This document shows, one piece after another, positions 10,574 to 19,472 of a DNA stretch of 64,000 nt (positions are counted from its first letter, which is position 1; each line of letters begins with the position of its first letter). The translations under genes were made by a program, and so were the position numbers. The stretch spans positions 62,001-126,000 of the forward strand of contig CAVRIA010000008.1 of assembly GCA_963721115.1 (NCBI GenBank), in the 5' to 3' direction. Source of the stretch: CAVRIA01 sp963721115 (GTDB taxonomy: Bacteria; Desulfobacterota; Binatia; HRBIN30; CADEER01). Under the pieces are notes generated by a model. The model was not told the origin of the DNA. It saw nothing but the letters and a program-made list of their open reading frames with translations, and made no database searches.

Positions 10574-10680
10574 CTTCGCAGGCTTAGGCAGGCAAGGCCA
10601 AAACCGAAAGCGTGGCGCGTGCACTGGGCTGGAGCATGCTCAGTCAGCCTCAGCCTGAGCCTGAGCCTCAGCCTGCGAAG
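10574..10680. repeat. GGCTNA-type intergenic inverted repeat, locus 3
   Basis: Best copy of the family. Left arm 10574-10598 begins CTTCGCAGGCTTAGGCAGGC. Right arm 10645-10680 is five AGCCTC/AGCCTG steps ending GCCTGCGAAG, so the outer ten bases pair perfectly. It lies between the phosphofructokinase stop and the DUF3604 start, both on the minus strand, and may act as a terminator or mRNA 3' hairpin. Confidence 0.65.
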
Positions 10681-10688
10681 CCCGGGCC

Positions 10689-12042
10689 TCAGCGCGGGGG
10701 CTCGGTGGGCGGAGTCGATTCCTCCCGTTGCGGTGCGTCCGGCATGGCGATGGGGACGGGCTCGGCCGGGCCGAGGGAGAGCGGCGGCAGCTCGCTCTCG
10801 ATCAGGTACTCGAACTGCTTGCGGAACTCCTGCAGCGACATGCGCGCCGCAGCGGCGAACTTCGCCAGCTCGTGCGGGTCGTCGAAGTCGTCGCGGCGCA
10901 GGCGAATCATGTAGCGGCGCGCGATGGCGTAGCGCGTCGAGGCGATGTTCACCAGGCGGATGCGCGTGTGGCCCGTCTGCGGATCGAGCATCTGCTCGAA
11001 CGGGATGGGAACGAAGTGCCCGCCCTGCATCGACACCATCACTGCGCCGCCGCCCGAGAGCAGGTACTTCGCCGCGCAGTAGCCGAGGTCGCGCGTGTAC
11101 TCCATGTCCAGCGGAATCGGATCGGCGCAGCGCAGCTCGTAGCCGATGTTCTTGGACACGATCGTCGCCTTGATGCCGAGCTCCTTGAGGCGCGCCTGCA
11201 CGGCTCTTCTTCAGAATCTCGCCGATGTCCACCTCGGAGATGCGGAGATGGCCGTGCTCGTCGTGCTCGACGTCCTCGAGGTGGGCCAGGTCCTTGGGGT
11301 CGATGCTCTCCACCACCCCTTCGGCGATCACGGCGACGCCGTGGCGCTGGCCCTGACTGAGCCGTTTGATGATGGCACCGAGGAGCGTGTCGACGATCGC
11401 CTTGAAGCGGATGTCGCGGCCGTCGAATTCCTCCGGGATGAGCGTCAGTGTCGCGCCCGCCGCCTTGCCCATCCCCAGCGCCAGGTGGCCGGCCTTGCGG
11501 CCCATGGCGATGACGAAGTACCAGCGCGACGTCGTGTGGGCGTCGACCATGAGGTTCTTGACGATCTCCGCCCCGTAGTGCCGCGCCGTCTGAAACCGAA
11601 GGTGTCGATGGTGGGCGGCAGGTCGAGATCGTTGTCGATCGTCTTGGGGACGTGCACGACGCGGATGCGTCCGGCGGACTTCTCCTGCAGCTTCATGGCC
11701 GAGAACGCGGTGTCGTCGCCGCCGATGGTGACGAGCTGCGAGACGTTCATGTGCAGCAGCGCCAGACACCGTGTTCTCCAGGTGCTGCGGGTCGAGCGTC
11801 GGGTTGGCGCGCGAGATGCCGATGACCGAGCCGCCGCGGAAGTGGATGCGGCTGACGGCGTCGATGGTGAGCGGCAGCACGTGCTCGGTGTTGCCCTGCA
11901 TGACCCACTGGAAACCGTCCCGGATGCCGATGACCTCGACCCCCTCCAGGACGCAGCGGATGGTGGCCGCGCCGATGACGCTGTTGATCCCCGGTGCCGG
12001 ACCACCGCCGACGAGGATGGCGAGCTTCTTCCTCTGGCTCAT
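10689..12042 (-). CDS. pfp: 6-phosphofructokinase, PPi-dependent type, three frameshifts
   Basis: Glycolytic phosphofructokinase. Segments in order: VGGGPAPGINSVIGA near the start, VTIGGDDTAFSAMKL, VPKTIDNDLDLPPTIDTFGF, VIAMGRKAGHLALGMGKAAGA, then the substrate-binding C-terminal half (NIGYELRCADPIPLDMEYTR). Two residues decide the phosphoryl donor. Asp in GGDDT (instead of GGDG) and Lys in PKTIDND (instead of PGTIDND) are the established marks of PPi-dependent enzymes. Indels near 11762, 11592 and 11207 must be repaired to read one protein of about 450 residues. The symbol is given on motif grounds; kinetics are not known. Confidence 0.85.
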
Positions 12043-12195
12043 GATGTCCCTTTCGTGGTGCCCAACGCGCCTTCCCCAATGCTCCTCGAAGGGCGAAGGG
12101 AGGTCAAGCGGGTGCCCGTTGGCGCGAGCGGGAATGGAAGGACCGGCGGACTCCGGTGTCGCCCGGGCGAGGCGGCTGGTAAGACGGCGGCGGCG

Positions 12196-13074
12196 ATGAC
12201 GATGGGAATCGATCACCGGCTGCGGCTGCCCGACGGACGGCGGCTGGGGTACGCCGAGTTCGGGGACTCCGTCGGCGCACCTGTCCTCTACTGCCACGGC
12301 GGCTTCTGTTCACGGCTCGACGTCGCCTTCGCCGCCGAGACCTGCCGGAGCAGCGGGGTCCGTCTGCTCGCCGTCGACCGCCCCGGTATCGGCCTCTCGG
12401 ACCCGCAGCCGGGCCGGCGCCTGCTGGATTGGCCGGACGACGTGACCCGTCTCGCCGATGCGCTCGGCCTGGATCGCTTCGCCGTTCTCGGCTGGTCGGC
12501 TGGCGGGCCGTACGCGCTCGCCTGCGCACATCGGCTGCGCGAACGGATCTCGCGCGTCGGGCTGGTGGCCAGCATGGCGCCGCTCGAGTCGCCCGAGATG
12601 CTTCGGGGTCTCGGGTTGCCGGCCGATCGCGTCCTCTTCCAGCTCGCCGCCCGTGCGCCGTGGTTGGCCGCCGCGCTCCTTTCCCCGCTGCGCTTCGTGC
12701 CGGCTCGGCTGGTGCGCACGGCTCTCCTGCGCGACCTGCGATCGCCTTCCGACCGGAAGATCCTCACTGCTCTGTCCGTCGGCGAGGCGACGGGTTTTCT
12801 CTTCGAAGGCCTGCGACAGGGAGCCGCTGGCGTCACCGAAGACTACCGCGTCACCGGAGGCCCGTGGGGGTTCGATCTGGAGGAGATCGCCGGCGAGGTC
12901 GTGATCTGGCACGGCGCCGAGGACGACCTGGTGCCGCTGCGGCACGCGCAGCGTCTCGCCGAGCGACTGCCGGAAGCCCGCCTCCTCGTCGTCCCCGGCC
13001 GCGGTCACTTCCTGCTGCGATCGGAGTTGCGGGCCGTCATCGCCGAGCTCGTTTCCGCCGACCGCTCGGCGTGA
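12196..13074 (+). CDS. Alpha/beta-fold hydrolase
   Basis: A 292-residue hydrolase, start chosen at MTMGIDHRLRLPDG, where homology-like sequence begins. Visible signature: oxyanion loop YCHGGFCSR (32-40), VDRPGIGLSDP, nucleophile elbow LGWSAGGP with Ser101, acid loop WHGAEDDLVP and His in VPGRGHFLL. The central lid region (residues 150-225) is helical. It is unrelated by position to the minus-strand neighbours. Its 3' end overlaps the tail of the convergent WS/DGAT gene by about 70 bases. The substrate is unknown. Confidence 0.85.
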   Translation: MTMGIDHRLRLPDGRRLGYAEFGDSVGAPVLYCHGGFCSRLDVAFAAETCRSSGVRLLAVDRPGIGLSDPQPGRRLLDWPDDVTRLADALGLDRFAVLGWSAGGPYALACAHRLRERISRVGLVASMAPLESPEMLRGLGLPADRVLFQLAARAPWLAAALLSPLRFVPARLVRTALLRDLRSPSDRKILTALSVGEATGFLFEGLRQGAAGVTEDYRVTGGPWGFDLEEIAGEVVIWHGAEDDLVPLRHAQRLAERLPEARLLVVPGRGHFLLRSELRAVIAELVSADRSA

Positions 13075-14696
13075 AGGTTCCTCTTCGGCGGCGCGCCGGC
13101 CGCGGTTGGGCCCGGCGATCGCCGAGTGCGGGCGAGTCGCTCGCGAGGCGGGGAGGACGCGCCCCCCGGTTTCCTTCCGCCGATCTTGCGCAGGGAGACG
13201 GAGCGGCCGGCGGGACGTGCCGCCGCGCTTCGTCCCGGCCCACGCCGCGCTCGCCTCACTGTCGGGGCCGCGGTGTGCGGGATCGCGCAGCGTTCGATCT
13301 CGTCGACCGCCATGTCCAAATAACGGTGCAGGAGCTCGGGATCCGGAATCGCCGCTGGATCGGAGTCGATCCCGATGCCGTACGTGTCGGCATAGGACAG
13401 CAGGGCGATGGAGAGCGGGACCCCCAGCGCAACGGGCGCGAAGGGGAGAATCGCCTCCACTCCGGCCCCGGCCAGGTAGCGCCGCCCCGGCGGGCCCGCC
13501 ATGTTCGTGCAGATCAGGTTGATCTGACGCGTCGCCATCTGCGCGAAGTACCGATAGGCGAAGCCGGGCATCAGCGCCATCACTCGCATGAGCGTGGGAT
13601 AGACGGCGCCGCGGCGGTCGCCCTTCGCCGCACCGGTCTGGCGCCGAATGCGCTCGAGCCGCAACAGCGGGTCGCGCTCCCCGACCGGGAGCGCGATGTT
13701 GAAGGCCCCGACCCGATTGCCGAGAGTGTGGCGCTCGCTGTCCTGCCGCAGGCTCATCGGCACCATGCAGTGCAGCTCGGGGACGATGACCTTGCGGTGC
13801 GAGTGGTAACGGCCGACGGCGCCCGACAGGATCGTCAGCACCACGTCGTTCAGCGAGACGTCGAGAGCGTCTTTGATTCGCACCAGGCGCGGAAGGGACA
13901 GCGTCATGCCGTCCAGACGGCGGCCGATTCCGGTGGACTCGCTCGCCAGGGGATCGTAGGTGCCGGCCACGGTGAGGTCGGCGAGCAGCCCGCGCACGCT
14001 CCTCACGGTCCGCGCGACGTCGCCGGCGAGCTCGCCCGGTCTCAGCATCGCCCGGGCGGTAGAGGCCGCCGCGGCCGCGGCGGCGGCGGCTCCGTTTCCG
14101 ACCGCATCGCGCGCCATCCGCGCCAGGCGGGTGCCGGCCGGGCTGGGAGGTCGCAGGGGCAGATGGCGGGGGACGCGCACGGGCTCGGCCCGGTGCGACT
14201 GGGTGAAGGCGTCGAACACGGCCAGCGAGCCCACGCCGTCCATCACCGCGTGGTGCGTCTTGAAGAAGCAGGCCGCCCGACCGCCTTCCAGCCCCTCGAT
14301 GAGGTACGCCTCCCACAGCGGTCGCATCGGGTCGAGCGGCGTGGCGAAGACCGCTCCGGCGAAGTCGAACAGATGCCGGTCGGTCGCGGGCTCGGGAAGG
14401 ATGACCTCCCGGGCATGGTAGTCCAGGTCGAAGTGCGGGTCGTCCTCCCACTCCGGCAACCCGAGACGCAACGGTGCCTCGACCACCCGCTGGCGCAGCC
14501 TGGGCAGGCGGGCGACCCACCGTTCCACGGAGGCCCGGAGCCGGTCGGGATCGGGGCGGCGGTCGAGCATCAGCATCCCGGCCACCAGAGGCCGCAGCTC
14601 CGGCGTCGCCTCCTCGGCGTACCAAAAGAGCGCGTCGGTGGGCAGCATGCGCGATTCGAGCTGCAGCGGGTAACGCAACCGATTCATCGCGGCCAT
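13005..14696 (-). CDS. WS/DGAT-type O-acyltransferase
   Basis: Wax ester synthase / diacylglycerol acyltransferase family, which transfers acyl-CoA to an alcohol or diacylglycerol at the membrane to make storage lipids. The active-site motif HHAVMDG is at residues 148-154 and the C-terminal half carries LSLNDVVL-like and NLICTNMAGP segments typical of the family. Start chosen at MAAMNRLRYPLQLESRMLP. The last ~90 residues are Arg/Pro/Ala-rich, overlap the convergent hydrolase gene, and may be an artefact of a frameshift near the true end. It neighbours the acyl-AMP ligase and could act on the product of that pathway, but a housekeeping lipid role is equally possible. Confidence 0.88.
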   Translation of the reverse strand: MAAMNRLRYPLQLESRMLPTDALFWYAEEATPELRPLVAGMLMLDRRPDPDRLRASVERWVARLPRLRQRVVEAPLRLGLPEWEDDPHFDLDYHAREVILPEPATDRHLFDFAGAVFATPLDPMRPLWEAYLIEGLEGGRAACFFKTHHAVMDGVGSLAVFDAFTQSHRAEPVRVPRHLPLRPPSPAGTRLARMARDAVGNGAAAAAAAAASTARAMLRPGELAGDVARTVRSVRGLLADLTVAGTYDPLASESTGIGRRLDGMTLSLPRLVRIKDALDVSLNDVVLTILSGAVGRYHSHRKVIVPELHCMVPMSLRQDSERHTLGNRVGAFNIALPVGERDPLLRLERIRRQTGAAKGDRRGAVYPTLMRVMALMPGFAYRYFAQMATRQINLICTNMAGPPGRRYLAGAGVEAILPFAPVALGVPLSIALLSYADTYGIGIDSDPAAIPDPELLHRYLDMAVDEIERCAIPHTAAPTVRRARRGPGRSAAARPAGRSVSLRKIGGRKPGGASSPPRERLARTRRSPGPTAAGAPPKRNLHAERSAETSSAMTARNSDRSRK

Positions 14697-14872
14697 TGGC
14701 GAGCCCTCCCTGCCAGGTGGGTTTGCATATCCGGCGCCAAGGGCGCCGGGGCCGATCCGCAGAGGGACGGACGCAGCGGTTTCGCGGGAGTGGGAACGCG
14801 GACGCGGCAACCGCCGGCGGAACTCTGGCGGCGGCTACCCGTCGCCCGAATTGCAGACTCCATCCAGAGAAT

Positions 14873-14910
14873 CAGGCTGAGGCGAAGGCTCGGGCTCAGG
14901 CGGAGGAGAA
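14873..14910. repeat. GGCTNA-type hexamer repeat, locus 4 (single arm)
   Basis: Five to six hexamer steps (GGCTGA, GGCGAA, GGCTCG, GGCTCA, GGCGGA) in the 245-base gap between two minus-strand genes. I see no convincing complementary arm, so this copy may be half an element. Confidence 0.4.
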
Positions 14911-14941
14911 TGCGAAACCCCGGCTGGCCTCTCAGGGGAAT

Positions 14942-16369
14942 CTACTCGGCCGTGCGGCGCAGCTTGCCGGTGGGCGTGAGCGGCAGTGCCTCGACGACCT
15001 CGAACTGGCGGGGGATCTTGTAGGCGGGCAGGTGCCGGCGGCAGAACGCCGTGAGCTCCTGTCGGGTGGGGACCGCGGTCGGATCGGTGGGGACGAATTC
15101 GGCGACGGGAATCTCGCCGAGATGAGCGTGCTCGCGCGCCAGCACGCGGCTGCGGCGGATATCGGGGTGGGCGTCGAGCACCGCCTCGACCTCCTCGCTG
15201 AAGAACTTCATGCCGGCCATGTTGATGCGGTTGGTGCGGCGCCCGGCGAGGTGCAGGTCGCCGTCGGCGTCGAACCAGCCCTGGTCTCCGGTGCGGAAGC
15301 CGTCCGGCCGCAGAATCTCGTCGGCCGGAATCCACGGGTCGAGATAGGCGTCGAAGAGACCGGGGCCGCGGATGCAGATCTCGCCGGTCTTCTCGGGCGA
15401 ACCGGACTCGCGGACCGGGTTGCCGTCCTCGCCGCGCAGCCAGACGTCGTACTCCGGCAGCGGGCGGCCGAGCGCCTCGGGCTTGTCGCGCGCGTGCTCG
15501 AGGTTCATGACCGACAGCCCGACCTCGATGATCCCGAGCGCCTGGACGATCGGGAATCCGTAGCGCTGCAGGAAGCGATCCGCGACCTCGGCGCGCAGCC
15601 CCTCGGCGGTCGATACCGCCAGGCGCACGGAATCCAGCCGCGCGTCCGAAGTGTCCTTGCCGAGCAGGTTGTAGTGGAAGGGCGAGGCGTAGAGCACGGT
15701 GGCGCCGAGGTCGGCGCAGCAGTCGAGGACCGCGCGCGCCAGCGAGCCGGCCGGCAGGAGCAGCGTCGCGCCGTTGCTCAGATAGAGGAGGATCGAGACG
15801 ACGAAGTGGTGAGCCATCGGCAGGAGCCAGAGGATGCGGTCCTCCGGACCGATGCGCATGCCGCGGTTGGCCGCCGCCAGGCGCCGCAGGATGGAGGGGT
15901 GCCCGATGATGACGCCCTTGCGCTGGCTGGTGGTTCCCGAGGTGAAGCGCAGGTAGGCGGGCGCCAGTGCGCGGAAGCGCTCGTCGCCGGCCCCGTCGAC
16001 CGGCGCCGGGCGTTCGAACCCGCGGCCGGCGAAGCCGTCGCCCTGCTGTCGCAGCAGGTAGTGCAGGCGGGCCCGGCGGACGAACTCCTCCAGGGCGAGA
16101 TCCGCGGTGTCTTCGGGGATCGGCACCAGACAGCCGCCGGCCGCGAGAATGCCGAGCGCGGCCTCGACGAAGCCGGCGCCCTGGCGCGCGATCAGGCCGC
16201 AGCGGTCACCGGCGGCGACGCCGGCCTCGCGCAACCGGCGGGCGTGCTCGTCGCCACGGCGGACGAGCTCCGCGTAGGAAACGATGCGGCGCGCCGTCCC
16301 GTCCGCGATGATCGCCGCATGCCCGGGCCGTCGTTCCGCCTGCTCGCGAATTCGGTCGATGATGGTCAC
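14942..16369 (-). CDS. Acyl-AMP ligase / acyl-CoA synthetase (ANL superfamily)
   Basis: Activates a carboxylic acid as acyl-adenylate for transfer to CoA or an ACP. The A3 P-loop FTSGTTSQRKG is at about 142-152. A5-like ALGIIEVGL, the A7/A8 region FRTGDQGWFDADGDLHLAGR and TNRINMAGMKFFSEEVE, and the A10 Lys in LTPTGKLRR are all present. GTG at 16369 (VTIIDRIREQ) is preferred over the upstream ATG at 16417, because GGAGG lies eight to nine bases before it. It is the first gene after the hairpin that closes the ACP operon, on the same strand. Loading of the nearby ACP is a reasonable inference; a fatty-acid-CoA ligase is the alternative. Confidence 0.82.
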   Translation of the reverse strand: MTIIDRIREQAERRPGHAAIIADGTARRIVSYAELVRRGDEHARRLREAGVAAGDRCGLIARQGAGFVEAALGILAAGGCLVPIPEDTADLALEEFVRRARLHYLLRQQGDGFAGRGFERPAPVDGAGDERFRALAPAYLRFTSGTTSQRKGVIIGHPSILRRLAAANRGMRIGPEDRILWLLPMAHHFVVSILLYLSNGATLLLPAGSLARAVLDCCADLGATVLYASPFHYNLLGKDTSDARLDSVRLAVSTAEGLRAEVADRFLQRYGFPIVQALGIIEVGLSVMNLEHARDKPEALGRPLPEYDVWLRGEDGNPVRESGSPEKTGEICIRGPGLFDAYLDPWIPADEILRPDGFRTGDQGWFDADGDLHLAGRRTNRINMAGMKFFSEEVEAVLDAHPDIRRSRVLAREHAHLGEIPVAEFVPTDPTAVPTRQELTAFCRRHLPAYKIPRQFEVVEALPLTPTGKLRRTAE

Positions 16370-16432
16370 TGGGATCACCCTCCGCCGCGGGTGTCGTCTG
16401 GAACATCTTCCTTTCACCCCGCGATTTCAATG

Positions 16433-16476
16433 TGATCGGACCGATCGGTCAGTGATCCGACCGATCGGTCCGATCA
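16433..16476. terminator. 17-bp perfect hairpin of the GACCGATCGGTC type
   Basis: TGATCGGACCGATCGGT (16433-16449) pairs perfectly with 16460-16476 across a 10-base loop. The 3' arm contains the stop codon of the FAD oxidoreductase gene. There is no U-tract, so it may be a Rho-assisted terminator or a repetitive palindrome. A 17-base core is repeated exactly at 26859-26875. Confidence 0.55.
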
Positions 16477-17743
16477 CTGACCGATCGCCGCGCGCACCTC
16501 GGCGGCGTCGATCTCGCGCAGCGTACGCGCGCCGTCGGCGGCGAGGGCCGCCGCGGCGCCGATGGCCTCGCCCGTGGCCATCGAGGTGCCGATGACGCGC
16601 AGCGCGCCCAGCGCCTCGTGGGTCGCGGAGAGGCAGCGACCGGCCATGCCGAGACTCGGGTGCGAGCGGCTGACCAGCGACCCGAGCGGCACCGAGCAGG
16701 GCCCTTCGGCATACTCGAAGCGCGCGCCGCGGTGATCGTGCCACAGCTCGATCGGCCAGGTGGAGACGGCCACCTCGTCGTCGCGCCTCCGGCCCGCGAG
16801 GACGTCGGCCCGGGTGATCTCGCATTCGCCGCGCAGCCGGCGCGTCTCCCGAATGCCGATGCGGCGCGGCCACTCGGCGACGGTGGCGTCGCGAAAGGCG
16901 GGGCGCGTGCGGCGCAGGTAGTCGACCAACACCGCGGCGCCGGCGCGCGCGTTCTCCTCCAGCGCGTCCAGGTAGTCGGCATCCAGTGGCGCGTACGCCC
17001 GATCGGCGAGCTTCGGCACGTTGAGGGTGACGTAGACTTCGTCCGCCTCGGCACCGGGGCGCACGAGCACCGACTCGCAGCCCGCCGGCAGCTCGCCGAA
17101 GCGCACGGCGCCGGCCACGGCGTGGCTCAGCTTGAGGCGGGAGAAGCCGCGCGCGGCGCCGCCGTCGACGCCGCGCAGGCGGAAGATCAGCGACGGAAAC
17201 TGAAGCCGCTCCGGCGCCTCGTCGACGATCTCGGCGCCGCCCAGCGAGCCGACCGCGGCGTCGCCGCTGGCGTCGACCACCACCTGCGCCTCGATCTCGC
17301 GGCGCCCGTCGCCGGCGAGCACCAATCGGGAGGGCTGCGCCGAGGTGGCGAGCTGCGCGCCGATCAGCTCGCACCGGCTGCGCACCTCGAGGCCGGCGGT
17401 GCGCTCGCACAGCCGCGCGGCGCAGGCGGCCAAGACCGGCGGGTAGGTGGGCAGAACGTACACCCTGCCGGCCCGCTCCGCTGCCGCGGCGCCTCCGGCA
17501 CGCTGCAGCTCTTCGGCGAAGCGCCGCGGAAAGCCGGGATGGGCGTGGACTCGCCTCGCCCGCGGCGGCGGGCAGATAGAGGCCGCAGATGGTGTGCACC
17601 AAGGCCTGCGTCGCATTGCCGCCGAGGACGTCGGATCGCTCGGCGAGCAGGGTCCGCGCGCCGCATCGCGCCGCCGTGACCGCGGCGGCGATGCCGGCCG
17701 ATCCGCCGCCGATGACGGCGACGTCGTATCTCTCAACGCTCAT
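16474..17743 (-). CDS. FAD-dependent oxidoreductase (FAD_oxidored type), one frameshift
   Basis: Flavoenzyme with an N-terminal Rossmann motif VAVIGGGSAGIAAAVTAARC (GGGSAG about 12-17) and the downstream LAERSDVLGGNATQALVHTICG, which is characteristic of the pfam12831 group. The middle carries VVDASGDAAVGSLGGAEIV, and the end RVIGTSMATGEAIGAAAAL is the C-terminal FAD-contact helix. The two frames join near 17555-17575 (GLYLPAAAGE to RVHAHPGFPRRFAEE). The start codon overlaps the stop of the condensation-fold gene (TGATG), so the genes are coupled. A role in oxidising or reducing an ACP-bound or condensed product is inferred from this coupling only. Confidence 0.82.
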
Positions 17744-19140
17744 CAGATGGAAGGAACGTCGTTGGGTCGTTGGTTGTTGGTGATCGAGCCGCCGGTCAGG
17801 TCGTCGATCAGCTGGCAGCGAAAGACGGCCAGCTCCTCGTCGGTGAAGACGCGGCGCTGGTAGACGTGCGTGGCGTTGAGGTGGTCCTTGCGCAGGCTCA
17901 TCGCGGCGCAGCTGCCGGGCGACGGCGGCACCGCCGGGGCGTGGAATCCGTTCAGGATCTCCGCCCCGAGAAAGCGATCCAGCCCGGGGAGAAACTCGCC
18001 GGTGTAGGCGAAGAAGAACGAGCACAGCTCGCCGCCGAAACCGCGCCGCGTCATGTGCGCGTAAAGACGCTGGGGAACGAAGCGAGCGAAGTCCATGGCG
18101 TGGACGCCGCACTCCACCAGCCCGTTCTTGATCGACGTCCGGCGCTGCTGCTTCAATTCCGCCACCAGCGCGTCGAAGTCCTCGACGACTTCCGGCAGCA
18201 CCTGGAACCACAGCATCGATACGTGCGTCCGGAACATCGCCTCGCTGCCGCCCTTCGGGCGCAGGTTGACGGGGAGCGGAACCACGTAGCTCCTCGGGTC
18301 GAGGCCGCGCGCCTTGAAGACCGCGTGGTGGGCGCGGATCGCCGCCGCGAGGTAGAACAGCATCGGAGTGAGGAAGCCGGCCGTCCTCTTCGCCGCGTCG
18401 ACCGCGCGCGCGGTCTCCTCCGAGGTCAGGGTGTCGATCCGATAGCGCAGATCCTGTGGCTCCCGCCGCAGCGGCCCGGCGAGCGAGCGGGGGGCGCGCG
18501 CGGCGAAGCTGCGCACCAGTGCCTGCCAGGCCCCTGCCTTCTTGCCGCGCGCGCCCAGCGTCAGGCCCGCTCCGTTCCCGGTCCGCATCTCCACCGGGTC
18601 GAGCTCGCGCACGTCGTCCACCCGGCGCGCGCCTCTCCGGCAGTCTTCCATCCAGTGCAGGAAGGTCTCGCTTCCCGAGCCGTCGAACAGCATGTGCAGC
18701 CAGCTCATCGCCAGGTCGGTTCCGCTCCGGCCGCCGTCGTAGCGGACGACGTCGAAGCGCAGCACGTCGCCCCGGCGGATACCGAAGGGCTCGTTCATGC
18801 GGGCCTGGAACTGGGTCGGGAGACAGCCGTCGGGCGGTGCGGTTGCGGCGTCCGTCACCTCGATACGGGGCGGAGGGGAACCGGCGGCCGCGGCCAGCCG
18901 GTAGACCGGGGCTCCGATCGCGAAGCGGCGGCCGATCGGCGCGCGCACGATGGGGTTGGCGCGCGCGACCTCGGCGAGCAGGTCGCGAAAGGCGCCGACG
19001 TCGAATCCGGGGCCCAGGCGCAGCACCAGCTGGGAGACGTGGCTGGCGTGGTTGTAGCGCCGCACCTCGTCGTCGAAGGCGCGCAGGAAGCAGTCGGCGC
19101 CGGTGAGGGGAACGAAATCAGGCGCCGGTGAGCTGGGCAT
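17743..19140 (-). CDS. Condensation-fold acyltransferase
   Basis: A 465-residue protein of the CoA-dependent acyltransferase / NRPS condensation superfamily. The active-site motif appears as SWLHMLFDGSG. The catalytic second His (H149) and Asp153-Gly154 of HHxxxDG are kept, while the first His is Leu. The N-terminal half (LTGADCFLRAFDDEVRRYNH) and a C-terminal half with PLPVNLRPKG fit the two-lobed fold. It overlaps the ACP gene by 23 bases upstream and the oxidoreductase by one base downstream. The likely job is ester or amide formation from the acyl group on that ACP; the acceptor is unknown. A free-standing domain of this kind is more like a PapA/WS-type transferase than an NRPS part. Confidence 0.7.
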   Translation of the reverse strand: MPSSPAPDFVPLTGADCFLRAFDDEVRRYNHASHVSQLVLRLGPGFDVGAFRDLLAEVARANPIVRAPIGRRFAIGAPVYRLAAAAGSPPPRIEVTDAATAPPDGCLPTQFQARMNEPFGIRRGDVLRFDVVRYDGGRSGTDLAMSWLHMLFDGSGSETFLHWMEDCRRGARRVDDVRELDPVEMRTGNGAGLTLGARGKKAGAWQALVRSFAARAPRSLAGPLRREPQDLRYRIDTLTSEETARAVDAAKRTAGFLTPMLFYLAAAIRAHHAVFKARGLDPRSYVVPLPVNLRPKGGSEAMFRTHVSMLWFQVLPEVVEDFDALVAELKQQRRTSIKNGLVECGVHAMDFARFVPQRLYAHMTRRGFGGELCSFFFAYTGEFLPGLDRFLGAEILNGFHAPAVPPSPGSCAAMSLRKDHLNATHVYQRRVFTDEELAVFRCQLIDDLTGGSITNNQRPNDVPSI

Positions 19141-19378
19141 AGATGCAGGCCGCGAGGCTGTCGGCCGACTCGAGGTTCTCGGGGGTGAGCAGGCTCTCGT
19201 CCACCCAGACGCCCGTGCACTCCTCGATTGCCAGCATGAGCTGCGTCACCGCCATGGAATCGAGGCCGGCTTCGACCAGGTTGGACTTGGCGTCGAAGTC
19301 GTCACCGACGTGAAGTAGATCGTTGCGCAAAATCTCCACCACGCGCCCGGCGAGCGCCTCCTGAGTCCACTCCGCCAT
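19118..19378 (-). CDS. Stand-alone acyl carrier protein
   Basis: An 86-residue acidic carrier protein with the phosphopantetheine attachment Ser41 in AGLDSMAVTQLMLAIEE. The four-helix pattern is complete (start MAEWTQEALAGRVVEIL, end SADSLAACIYAQLTGA). It has no neighbouring fab genes, so it is a dedicated carrier and not the housekeeping AcpP. It is the first gene of the minus-strand operon ACP - condensation-fold - FAD oxidoreductase. No phosphopantetheinyl transferase is in the window. Confidence 0.93.
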   Translation of the reverse strand: MAEWTQEALAGRVVEILRNDLLHVGDDFDAKSNLVEAGLDSMAVTQLMLAIEECTGVWVDESLLTPENLESADSLAACIYAQLTGA

Positions 19379-19434
19379 TGCTCTTCACCTGCTCGTGACC
19401 GGGACACTCGCACGGCCGGGCGTCCTCAGGTACG

Positions 19435-19463
19435 TTGATCGGGGGATTGGGGTGGTTTATAGA
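19435..19463 (+). promoter_or_regulatory. Sigma70-like promoter for the halogenase-like gene
   Basis: TTGATC (19435-19440) and TATAGA (19458-19463) are separated by 17 bases in the 94-base divergent gap between the ACP gene and the halogenase-like gene. A transcript would start about three bases before the ATG at 19473, and no Shine-Dalgarno sequence precedes that ATG, so a leaderless mRNA is suggested. Confidence 0.4.
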
Positions 19464-19472
19464 TCGCTCGCC

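Noticed and set aside
12429..15023. 864-codon plus-strand open frame
   Set aside because: It is antisense to the WS/DGAT gene with its HHAVMDG motif, and its own translation shows no domain.
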